A stretch of 64,000 bases of DNA, from NCBI RefSeq assembly GCF_030463565.1, contig NC_134662.1:4999001-5063000 (forward strand), in the 5' to 3' direction. The notes below the pieces were generated by a model. The model was not told the origin of the DNA. It saw nothing but the letters and a program-made list of their open reading frames with translations, and made no database searches. Within the stretch, counting starts at the first letter, position 1. The number at the start of each line of letters is the position of its first letter. Source of the stretch: Pelecanus crispus. Taxonomy: Eukaryota; Chordata; Aves; Pelecaniformes; Pelecanidae. Position numbers and translations under genes: made by a program. This document shows positions 12,682 to 23,300 of the stretch, piece after piece.

Positions 12682-12688
12682 CCTTGAC
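12609..12688 (-). CDS. NCAN: NCAN first coding exon: signal peptide
   Basis: After a TTGCAG acceptor the exon has a 7-nt leader and ATG at 12681, encoding [20 protein letters not shown] and IAVLG, a clear hydrophobic signal peptide. A second in-frame ATG lies at 12669. The donor is GTAAGT. Upstream in-frame codons belong to the intron. Confidence 0.9.
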
Positions 12689-15600
12689 CTGCAACGAGAG
12701 CAAGGGGGTGGGAGGCCGCTGCTCGCCCGCTCCCTGCTTGTTCGGCGACGCCGTCGGACCATAAATCACCGCGGGGCCGCGCTGACACCGAGCCCCGGGA
12801 GCCGTGGGGACAGCAGGATTAGCCCCGCTTAGCCAGATGCCATTAGCCTGGAGAGTTTGATTTCACTCTCGGCATCGAGCCGGCGTGGGGTCGGGATGGA
12901 GGACGGGGTGCCACCCGTCAACCCACCGAGCCCCCAGCCGCCCTGCCGGGGTGTCCCCATGTCCCCTGCCACCAGTGCCACCCACGGTGACACCCCTGCA
13001 CCCGCCCGGTGCGCCGCGGCAGGTGGGACACCCATCTCCGTGGTGGGGGCAGCAGGCAAGCTCGGGGGTCCCGCAGCCCCCCCAGCCCGGCCGCGGCACA
13101 GCCGGCGGTGCCGGAGCCGGCCCTCGCTCTGCCCCCGGCATTAACATGCAGCGGACGCCTCCGGCTGCCAGAGCCGGCGTGCGGCGCGTGGAGCACAAAG
13201 CCGGCACCGCCGCTCGCCGAAAATCTCCCATCCATCTGTTTGACTGCAGCAACGATTAGTATTTTCTAAATCATTTGGTCTCCGGGCTTGGAGGGATGTC
13301 GGACAGATCGCTCGCCCGGCACGGGCGCAACCATCGCCCGGCTCCCACCACAACCACCACCTGGTTTGGGCTTTGTTTGGGATTTTAACCAGGCTCCGGC
13401 ACCCCTCCACCACCGAACCGGCCAAGCGGAGGCAGCAGGGATGCAACCAGCACCCCCGAACCCCAAACGGGGCCGCGCTGGAGCTCGGCACCACGTGGCC
13501 ACGAGCTAAAACCAGAGCCAGGGTGCCCTGCGCACCGGCAGACCTGGCACGGCGTTTCCTGGTCCCTACACGGGTCCCCCGGCTCCGACACCGACCCCCA
13601 GCACAGTGAGCTGGGGAGCACCCGGCTTTGGGGGGACACCAGGAGCCCCCCATCCCTCTCCCAGCTGCCTGGAGCCGAGGCTTGGGCTCAGCCCGCAGGT
13701 TCCCCCATCCCTGACGCTCCATTTTCCAGCCCTTGGTTTCTCATTCTGTTCCTTCTGCCTTTATGGGACAAAAATAGAAAGAAAGAGCAAAATGGTGAGA
13801 AAAAAGGAGACACCCCCCCCCCCCCCCGTTCAGCGCTGGAAAAGGGCCTTTTGGGGGGTGCAAAACTGTGTTTTATCTTATCTCTTCTAAAGAAGAAAGC
13901 GGTGGCAGCCCCTTCCCTCCCGCGGCAGCTCTGCGGGGCTCTCTGCCTCCAAAGCCGGCTGCTGAGAAAAGATGAGGAGGTGACCTGACCCCGGCTCCGG
14001 CCGCGGAGGGAAATTCCCGGGGTGCGGAGCGGGGAGTGGGATGCAGCCCACTGCGCCGTCACCCAGCCACATATCCCGGGAGCCAAAAAACCCCAGAGCA
14101 GCGCTGCTCTGTGGCATCGACGGCACGATGGCAGCTCCTTCTTCCCTGCTCAGAGACGCTCCGGGAAGGAAATCCCCCGGCCTCGCAGCCTCGGCAGCAC
14201 CAAACTTTTCCCTGTCTTCCCACTACGGGGGAAAAAATAAATTGCTTGGCGTGGTCACGCTCGGGAGGTTCCAGCTCCTCCCCATTGAAATGGTAATTTT
14301 GACTTTCTGGGGTGTCGGGAGCTCTCCCAGCACAAACCATCAGCGCCGGGGCGTGGGGTGGGGTGGCTCTGGGGGGGTCCCTGCCCACGCCCCCGGCCCG
14401 CGGCCTTCGCCGAGCCGTGGCCCCAGGACCCGCTGGGTGCGGGATGGGGCGGCGGGTGCGGGATGGGGACATCCCAGACACTCAGCACCGGGGGAGAAGG
14501 GTGCCCTGAGCACCACGCCCGCACATCTCCCAGGGCTTCGAATCACCCGCGGTCCCTTTTTTTTTGGCCTTATCACCCATTTTCTTTTTCGCATCCCTCG
14601 ACACTCCCCGCTGCAGCATCCAGGTGACTTTTCTCATCGAAGGGCAAACAAGAGAATTTCCCACGCAGGACAACAGCGACCAAGTCTCGCTCCCCGACAC
14701 CTCTCCACAGCATCCCTGAGACCTTCCCTTTCTCCATCCTCCTCCTCCCCAGCCCACGGCCACCCCAGCTCCCAGCGGGGTAGCCCCCGTTCCCGGCCAC
14801 AACCCGGGACCACCAGCCCCAAACCGCGGGGTCCCGGCGCCGTGCCCTGCCCAGGGCCACGTCGGGGTGGTGGGCCGGAGCCGAAGGGACCCGAGAGACC
14901 CCGAAGAGCCGCGTTAACGTGCCAGCGTACAAATACTCCGCTAAGCTCTCGGCTGTTTACCCAGCGCCGCTGTTCTGGAGACGGGTCCTCGCTGAGCAAA
15001 CGCCGGGCAGCGCCGCTGGGTAAACAGCCCGGGGTTTATTTAAATGTTAAACAGAGAGAAGTTGCTCTTTGGATTTGCAACCACTACCCCAGCCAGCTGT
15101 GGAGCCAGGCGCACGCCGCGCCGGGGCCGGAGGAATGGGACCGTGGTCCCCAACCCCGCCGGGGGCACCCCAGGCTGGCAGCGCCAGGGGAGCGGGCGCT
15201 GCCGGCGGCGAGGGGCCGGGGGGCTCGGGGCTGGGGGGCCACAGGGCTGCGCGGCTCCGGCTGCACCGTCGCCTTCCCTGACATCAGCGTTTCTGCAGGT
15301 TTTGCTTTCGCAGCAGGGAAGGTGCCGCGGTGGGAAGGGCCAGCCCCGCTGGCAGCGCCCGCTGTCTCCTTGGGGAACCCGGAGCACAGGCGGGGGGTCC
15401 CGGACTCCCCTCACCCCGGGGACAGGACACCCAGCCCCAGCCTGCCGCTCCTTGGGGCCACCCGGCTGGCACCCCTGCCCTCGAAGCACACGGGGACCAT
15501 GCTCCCGGTGGCACGGCAGCTCCGCTCCCAGCCGCAGAGACAAAGGAATGTCCCCGCCGCGCTCCGTTCCCCCCAGCCCCTCACCAGACCCCCGGCTGCT

Positions 15601-16428
15601 GCCTCCGCTGAGCCCAGGCCTGCGCTGAGCCAGCAAAAAGTTTATCCCAAGGTCAGGGCAAGCGGCATGGCGGCCTCCATCCCTGCCGGTGCCGGAGCCG
15701 CCACACACGGCGTCCCCCACGCAAGGACCCCCACGCCGCGCCGGGGGCTGCCGAAGCGGCAGCCAGGCAGCGTCCTCCCAGCCTCGGCGCCTCGATAATT
15801 ATCGAGACCGTCTCCCACCCACCTCCTCTTGATCCACTAACCCACAATCCAGCGCCGGCAGCGCCAGCGAGGCAGCCCGGGGCTGGCACGGCCGAGTCCC
15901 AACCCTGCGGCACCGCTGGGATCGGCCCTGGCCGGATCCTGGCTCCCCACCGCAGGCAGGGGAACGCTGCTGCCAGCACGGCTCAGCACCGCCAGCCGCT
16001 GTGCCAAGGCGGGGAAGCAGCACCGGCCCCATCCCGCCAGGGCAGGATCAGGCCCGGCGTCCCCACGGAAAGGGGCACGGGCTCAACCACGCCGGCTGTC
16101 ACCGCGCCGTCCCCGGGGGTGACAGCAAGGCGAGGCGGGTGGCACGGGCAGCCAGCGCCGGCCATGCCACCGCAAGCCTGAGGGGCCGCGTCTCGCGGGG
16201 GTGCCTCTCTCCGCAGTCGGGGCGATGCCACCGGCTCAGGGCGCGGCAACGTCCCCGGTGCCACGCGGTTGGGTCCCCTCGGGGACAAGGAGCGCGTCCC
16301 CGTCCCCCGAGCGGCTCAGCCCCAGCCGGGGGGACGGCAGGCGAAAGAAATTTAAAATAACGCCAGTGCAAAGCTGCCCCCCCCAAACCCGGGCGAACAT
16401 TTTCACATCTGTCACTAGCTGTCACCTC

Positions 16429-16462
16429 ATGAATAATTCATCCATCTCATGAATATGCAAAG
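16429..16462. promoter_or_regulatory. Candidate POU-dimer enhancer element in NCAN intron 1
   Basis: ATGAATAATTCAT at 16429-16441 is a perfect inverted ATGAAT pair around one base. Twenty bases on, ATGAATATGCAAAG at 16449-16462 joins ATGAAT to an octamer-type ATGCAAA. Both resemble dimer sites of POU factors, such as the neural POU3 class. Function is inferred from motif shape and the neural host gene only. Confidence 0.4.
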
Positions 16463-18664
16463 CCGGGGCTGGTGATTAGCTTCAGCTGAAACATAGCTTA
16501 ATTCCTCACAGCCCATTGGGCACCAGCACGACCTGGCCGGTTTTGGGGTCTCCTCTCGCCCCAACCTGCCCCGAGCCATAGGCTGGGATGGGGGCGGCTG
16601 CGGCCCCTGGGATCCCCATGGAGCAGAGGGGACATTTGGGACAGTGGGGGGACATGGGCTTGGGCTGAGTGTGGGGGGGCACTGCCCACCCATCCTGGCA
16701 GCCTGGCTGCAGCGGGACAGGGGTGCCCCCACCCTGGGGATGCCCCAGCCCTGGGGGTGCCCCCAGCTGCCCCCCAGCCAGGGCGCAGCCCCCGTGACCT
16801 CTGCGCTGTCCCCACGGGTCACTCTGCTCCCCAGCACCGCCAGCGCACACACGGCCTTTCCGTGCCCACCCACCCAGCGTGTGTCCCCCCCTTCATCGCG
16901 GGGCTCATCCCGCACCCCCCCGCGCCCAACCCCGCCGGAGCCCCCAGCCCCCCGCAGCACCCACCTCCCTCCCAGTGCCACGAAGCCTCCGCCGCCCCAA
17001 CGGGGAGGGGGCGTCCGCCGAGGGCCCCCCCAGGGCTGCGCGGCCGCGGCGGGAGCCCGGCGGTGGGGCCGGCTCCGCGTCCCCTCCTCTCTGCCCACAA
17101 CAAAGGAATTCTGCAAACCTCGCTGCCGTCACATCTCACAGGCAACGTGATGCTTCCCGCTCCCCCCCAGCCTGCGAGAATAAATTAGCACCTCGGAAAA
17201 CTGTGATCCCGTCCAATATGGGCCCTTTGCTGGGTGCGATTTTTATTAGGCAGACAGTCTGCAGCCTTTATTTTAGAATTTGCTCTTCTTTTTATTTTTT
17301 TTTTTTCATTTTTTTCCTCCCGCTTTCTGTCTCTCCCTGGGAAGCTGAAAGCGCCGCGGGAGCCCCAAAGCCGGTGCAGCGTCGCAGCAAGCCCCCGGCC
17401 CCATCCCTGCGGATGGCTCGGCCGCACGCCAGCGAGCGACTCCGAAAGCAGCACCGGTGCCCAGCACCGAAAGCGGGGAGGAGAACACCGGGCCGGTGGG
17501 CCTGGCACAGAGCCGGGCCTCTGGCACCGTCCTGCCTGCCGGCGCTGGGTTTGCCGAGCCCGCAGGCCGGTGCGTGGGAGCAAGGAGCCCCCAAGAAGCC
17601 GCGAACCCCTCGCCGGTACCCGCACCCGCGTCTGTCCGCCCCAGCAGCCCCCCGTCCATCCAGCCCGGCCTCGCCGTGCGGCGTCCCCGTGCCAGGGCGT
17701 GCAGGCTGGGACTCATTCTGCCCGTGGCTCTGAGCCCCCCCTGCGCTGCCAGCCCTGCCTGCTCCCTGGCAGCCGGGGGCACCCAGGGGATGCGAAACTT
17801 CCCGGCTGCCTCCCTGCCAGGGAACCGCGGGCAGCGCCAGCGGGGAACCGGGCAGCCAAGGCAGGGGAGGGGGCTGAGGCGCACCCGGCTCCGGCACCGC
17901 AGGGGGACAACTCCCCGGTGGGCACCCATCCGCCAGCACCCATCCGCCAGCACCCACTGCTCTCCTGCCATCCCTCGCCCATTCTCCGTGCCCACCTCTG
18001 CGGGCTGGGCGGGGGGTCCGGGCACAGCGCTGTGCTGCCTGCGTCCCCCAGCCCTGCCCGTCCCGCTGGCCCCAGCGCCGGGGTCCCCCAGCCTGTCCCT
18101 GCGCCGGGGTCCCCCAGCCCCTCTCAGCCCCGCTCCCAGCGTCCCCCGCCCTGAGAGCCCTGGTCACCCCAGCGTCCCCCCTGTCCTGCTGTCCCCAGCG
18201 TCCCCCTGTCCTGCTGTCCCCGCAACCCCGCTGGCCCCAGCCCCATTGTCCCCCTGCCCCCGTGCCCCCAGCCCCACCGCTGACCCCCGCCAGCCCCGAC
18301 CCCAGCGTCCCCTCCAGCCCCACCGCCCCCAGCCCCAATCCCAGCGTCCCCATCCCTGACAGCCCCAGTCCCCTCAGTGCCCCCAACCCTCACAGCATGT
18401 CCCCAACCCCAGGGCCGGCACCCCCCATCCCTGCCCACCCCACAGCGTCCCCCAGCCCCGATCCCGGTGTCTGTGTCCCCCCCACCCCCCAGCCCCGACA
18501 GCTCCCTTGTCCCCACCGCATCCCCCAGCCCGGGTCCACCCCGCTCCTGCCGCACCGGTGCCACCACCGTCCCCGTCCCCATCGCCATCCCCGTGCGCTC
18601 CCACCGCCCGGCCCGGCCCCGCCAGCACCGGGCACCGCAGCGGGGGCGCGGCGCGGGTGGAGCC

Positions 18665-18754
18665 GGTGCCGGTGCCGGAGCCGGTGCCGGTGCCGGTGCC
18701 GGTGCCGGTGCCGGTGCCGGTGCCGGTGCCGGTGCCGGTGCCGGTGCCGGTGCC
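18665..18754. repeat. GGTGCC hexanucleotide array beside the NCAN exon 1 donor
   Basis: Fifteen uninterrupted hexamers, fourteen GGTGCC and one GGAGCC (18677-18682). In NCAN sense it is a GGCACC run starting about nine bases into intron 1. Confidence 0.95.
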
Positions 18755-18762
18755 GCACGTAC

Positions 18763-18843
18763 CTGGGGCCGTGCTCACGGCGCGCAGGGGGTCATCGCCG
18801 CCGGTGGAGCCGAGCACCCCTCCGGCACCGGGGGCTTAAAAGC
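18763..18843 (-). promoter_or_regulatory. NCAN: NCAN promoter and non-coding exon 1
   Basis: A GTACGT donor begins at 18762, so exon 1 ends at 18763. A TATA-like GCTTTTAAGC at 18834-18843 would place the start near 18807, giving an exon of about 45 nt. Exon 1 carries a six-codon upstream open frame (18795-18775, ATGACC to TGA). The region is a CpG island (about 18600-19300). Exon assignment is by position and splice signal, with no transcript evidence. Confidence 0.6.
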
Positions 18844-19456
18844 GGGGCTCCGGGAGCGGAGGGGGGGGGGCAGCGGGCCGGGCCCCCCGGAGGGGGCCGA
18901 GCCGGGCCGGGCCGGGCCAATCGCGGCTGGCGGCAGGCGCTGCCCCCCCGCCGGTGCCGCCGGTGCCGCCCGCCCGCCCGCACCTGCCCGCAGCGGCCGC
19001 GAACCCGCGCCCGCTCCGCGCCCCGCCGCGCTGCCCGGCGCAGGGCGAGGGGCGGCCGCGCATGCGCTGCCACCGCCCCCCCACCCCAAACCGGGCCCCC
19101 CCCCCACCGGCGGGGCCGCCCCCTCCCCACCGAGCGGGGCCGCCCCCGCCGCAGCCCCGCAGCCGGGGCTGGCGGGGGTTTGGGGGTCCCGAAAAGGGGG
19201 GGGGGGGGCGCTTCCAGCGCCTCCGCAGCCCCCCCCCGGGTCGGTGGTGGGGGGGGGGTGCCCCCCCTCCGTATGCACCGCACCCCCCCGCATCCCTGCG
19301 CTGCGAGCCGGCTGCAGCCAAGCAGGATTTTAGGGGGTGTCCAAAAAGGGGACACACTTTGCAGCCCCTCTGCAGCCCCCCCCAGGTCACTGCGGGGCCC
19401 CTCTGTCCCTGCCCTGGCACCCAGCAGGATTTTAGGGGGTCTCCAAAACCAGGGAG
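18844..19456. other. CpG island and flank upstream of NCAN
   Basis: Very GC-rich sequence with many C and G homopolymers, no gene. Two diverged copies of a segment with AGCAGGATTTTAGGGGGT (19322 and 19423 areas) lead into the 61-bp array. Confidence 0.6.
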
Positions 19457-20280
19457 CGTCTCCCAGCCCCTCCGCACCCCAAAATCCCTGCTAAGACATA
19501 CAGGGTGCAACCAGCAGCGTCTTCCAGCCCCTCCGCACCCCAAAATCCCTGCTAAGACATACAGGGTGCAACCAGCAGCGTCTTCCAGCCCCTCCGCACC
19601 CCAAAATCCCTGCTAAGACATACAGGGTGCAACCAGCAGCGTCTTCCAGCCCCTCCGCACCCCAAAATCCCTGCTAAGACATACAGGGTGCAACCAGCAG
19701 CGTCTTCCAGCCCCTCCGCACCCCAAAATCCCTGCTAAGACATACAGGGTGCAACCAGCAGCGTCTTCCAGCCCCTCCGCACCCCAAAATCCCTGCTAAG
19801 ACATACAGGGTGCAACCAGCAGCGTCTTCCAGCCCCTCCGCACCCCAAAATCCCTGCTAAGACATACAGGGTGCAACCAGCAGCGTCTTCCAGCCCCTCC
19901 GCACCCCAAAATCCCTGCTAAGACATACAGGGTGCAACCAGCAGCGTCTTCCAGCCCCTCCGCACCCCAAAATCCCTGCTAAGACATACAGGGTGCAACC
20001 AGCAGCGTCTTCCAGCCCCTCCGCACCCCAAAATCCCTGCTAAGACATACAGGGTGCAACCAGCAGCGTCTTCCAGCCCCTCCGCACCCCAAAATCCCTG
20101 CTAAGACATACAGGGTGCAACCAGCAGCGTCTTCCAGCCCCTCTGCACCCCAAAATCCCTGCTAAGCCATACAAGGTGAAACCAGGAGCATCTTCCAGCC
20201 CTTCCGCACCCCAAAATCCCTGCTAAGCCATACAGGGTGAAACCAGGAGCATCTTCCAGCCCTTCCGCACCCCCGTACGG
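19457..20280. repeat. 61-bp tandem repeat, about 13 copies
   Basis: Units with CAGCGTCTTCCAGCCCCTCC, GCACCCCAAAATCCCTGC and TAAGACATACAGGGTGCAAC, repeating at exactly 61 bp (CTAAG at 19491, 19552, 19613 and so on to 20223). About ten copies are identical or nearly so. The last three carry CCATACA and GAAACCAGGAGCAT variants. Confidence 0.97.
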
Positions 20281-20325
20281 CCCCGCGTGGGGCCGTACGG
20301 GGGTGCGGAAGGGCTGGAAGATGCT
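20248..20325. repeat. Perfect 37-bp inverted repeat with 4-nt loop
   Basis: Arms 20248-20284 and 20289-20325 are exact reverse complements around GCGT. The left arm is the end of the last 61-bp unit (CTTCCAGCCCTTCCGCACCC) extended by CCGTACGGCCCC. The right arm is its mirror, where the satellite stops. Confidence 0.95.
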
Positions 20326-23300
20326 GAGGATGGATGAAGGCTTGAAAAAGCCCAACCAACCCCAATAAAACGGGTGAGAGACTCCAGGGAGCTGCGATAC
20401 CAGAAATGAACCCCAACATAGAGGGAAAACCATCACTGAGCTCTCAAGGAGGAGGTTTGGGGGGGGGTCACCTTCCCACCGGTGAATGGAGAATGCCACC
20501 CTGTCTCCCACGACTTGGCAACAACCGGTGAAAAAAGATTTTCCCCCCCGTCTCTCATTTTCCTCATAGGATGGATCCGTGGAAACCCGAGAGCAAAGTT
20601 CTCATTTCCGACTCCATTGTGCCAGACTTTTCGTGGCGTTTCCTGCCTTTTGTGAACCTCCCCGCCCGGCACAACCCCGGCATTGCCAGCGCACAGAGCT
20701 CTTCTGTTCCCCTTCTTTATGTGGCTGCAGCTGGCGTCCCTGTCCCCACGTAGGTGCCCAAGCGTGGGGGACAGCGACAGGGGTTAATGCCCCCATGGTG
20801 TTTGCCAAGCAGGATTTGGGAGAGGGTCCCGGTGAATTTGCCGGCACCCTGATGTCCCAGCTACTTCCCTCTCCGAGCGGATCCAGGTGGCCAGTGCTGC
20901 CACCCTACGGGTTTCCATCCCGCTGTGCTGCTTTGGAAAGGGCACCCATGGGTGCTGCTTGGTGTTTGCTGGAAGGAGGGTGCTGCACCCATCTGATGTG
21001 CCCAGAGCGGATGATCCAGCGCGGATGAGCGTGGCTGCCGGGCGAGGCAGGACCACTGCCCGTGAATGGTGGGACGGCGTCGGCTCCAAAATGCGTGCCC
21101 TGCTCGTGCAAAGGCCTGCACACCCACGCAGCCGGGTCCTGCACCCGCGGCAAGACCCGCATCCCACCCGCCTGCTGCATCCATCCTGCCCGCGGGGCTG
21201 CCCGCAGCCCACTGCCCAAACCCTTCCTCCCGCTCTTCGTCTTCCTAAGCTTCATCTAGAAAGCCGGCGGTGCCGGCAGGGTCTGATCCGCACGACGCAT
21301 CGTGCACAGGTCAGACATTAGGCGGGTTCATCCGGGAGCCCAGCTCCGTCCCACACACGGCGCAGGAGGGGGGTCCCCCCGGCACCCACCTCCCATGGGC
21401 CACCCTTCGCTAACGAGCACTGGGCGCAGCGGCGAAGCTGCACCCAGCCTTGACCCGGACCCACGACGGGTCTGCGGAGCGAAGGGGCTGTGGGGAGAGC
21501 AGAGCCGGAGCCGCTCGGGGACTCAAACCTCCCGGTGGGCTCGGAGCAGCAAGGGGCAGGTGAGGGGGGAGCGGAGGGACCTCAGGCACCCACTCACCCA
21601 CCTCCCGGGGGCAAAGAGGGCCCCGGCAGAGGCAGCGTGGCTGATTTGCCACCAGCCATTTGTCTTGCTGAGGAAGGTGCCGGCAGTGAGTTATCGGAGC
21701 TCTCCTCTCGAGTGGAGATAAATGTCATAACAGACACCAGCCAGCGCGGCTTATGGATGGGGATTTAATAGACACCTCTCCCCCCGCCCTCCTCCTTGCA
21801 CCGGCAGCTGCTCGGCGCCTAGGGACCGCAGCCCGCAGTGGGGTGGCGGTGGGGTCCGGCTCCTCCGCCGGCACCAGTTTTGAGCCCTGCTGTCCCCCTG
21901 GCCGGTCCCTGCAGCTGGGAGGTGACTTTGTGGGGTGTCCCCGCTCCCCAGGCCCAGCCCGGAGCCCCAACATCCCGCCGTGCCCACCCCTCCATCCGGA
22001 TGGGAGAGCCAGCTCCGCCTGGCGCGGCGGGATGTCCCCACGTCCCCATCCTTGCCTGGCTCGGCGTCCTTTCCACACCCCTGGCCCCACGTCCAGCCCG
22101 ACCTTGCGGCATCGCCCCGAGAGCACCGACGGCTCTGTCCCGAGCTGCTCCCACGAGGCACCGCCCGCCACGGCCGGGTCCCCGCTGTACCCCGTGTCCC
22201 CCACCCCGCCGGGGACAGCCCGGGCCCCTGGTCGGGGTGACTCCATCCCTTGGTCCCGCTCACTCGCCCCGACCCCATTGGGTTTTGCACCAACGCCTGT
22301 CAGGGTGAGCAGGGACCCGAGCGTCTTTTTGAGCTGGAACGCTGGGTTTCTGGTGAAATCCTGCAGCAGTGTTGCCGTGACGACCCTCCTGCAGTTTCCA
22401 TCCAGAGATGTTTTCCTTTGTTGTGACAGGGACGCTGGGAGGCGGCCGCCGGCGATTGGGGTGCGCAGCGGCAATGGCGAGGGGCTCCCACCGCGGGGGG
22501 CCGGGACCCACCGCTGCCCCCGGGGAGACCCAGCGGGGCTCCGGCTCTGGCATGGGGCTGGGGGGGGTCCCCACGGCTCCAGCACAGCCCTGGCTTGGCT
22601 CCAGCCACCCCAGGGGACAGCGGAGGGGCCAGGAGCCTCGTGACATGAGTTTGATAGGTCTCAGCCAGGTCTCGCTCCCGTCAAGAGCCACAACAGAGAG
22701 GTGACGTGGCCAACACGCAGCGTGGCGACAGGCGTGGGGACATTGCAGGGTTGATGGGGACCCGAAGGGGGATGGAGGGGTTGGCCCTGTGAGAGCAGGC
22801 GGCGAAGCACCCTCGTCACCCCAATGGCAGAGCCAGTTTGGGGGGCAGTGAGGCCAGGAGCCTCCCGAACACCGGTGCTGCCCGATTTGGCAGCCGGGGC
22901 CACGGCGCCGTGACCGGGGTGCTGAGCAGCACCGCCGCTGCCATCCCGCCGGCACTGGGTACCAAGGGAGTGGGGTGCCAGGGACCTTCCCTGTGCAGTG
23001 AGGGGCCCCCCACCTCCCCGCAACTGGAGCATGGCTGCACACCCTGGTCCCTGCATCGCCGGGGGTGCACGGGGGGACCCCATCCCATGCCCGGCGGAGC
23101 CGCTTGTTATTCCGCTCAGGTCCGCCTCCGGCTAATGAAGCCCGTTCCAGGAGAGCTGCCACATTCATGGGGAGAGCGGCTTATTAATGAGGGCTCTGCC
23201 ACCGCAGCTGGGGCCAGCGCTCGGGGCACTGGCACGGGGACAGGCAGCGGGAGGGCGGGCGGACGGACAGACAGCCGGACGGCTTCATGGCAGGGTGAAC

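Larger units (their letters stand above)
12689..18762 (-). other. NCAN: NCAN intron 1
   Basis: A 6-kb GC-rich intron between the non-coding first exon and the signal-peptide exon. No exon of another gene was recognised. It holds AT-rich islands at 13730-13890, 16340-16500 and 17190-17330. The second has paired POU-like motifs. Confidence 0.7.
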
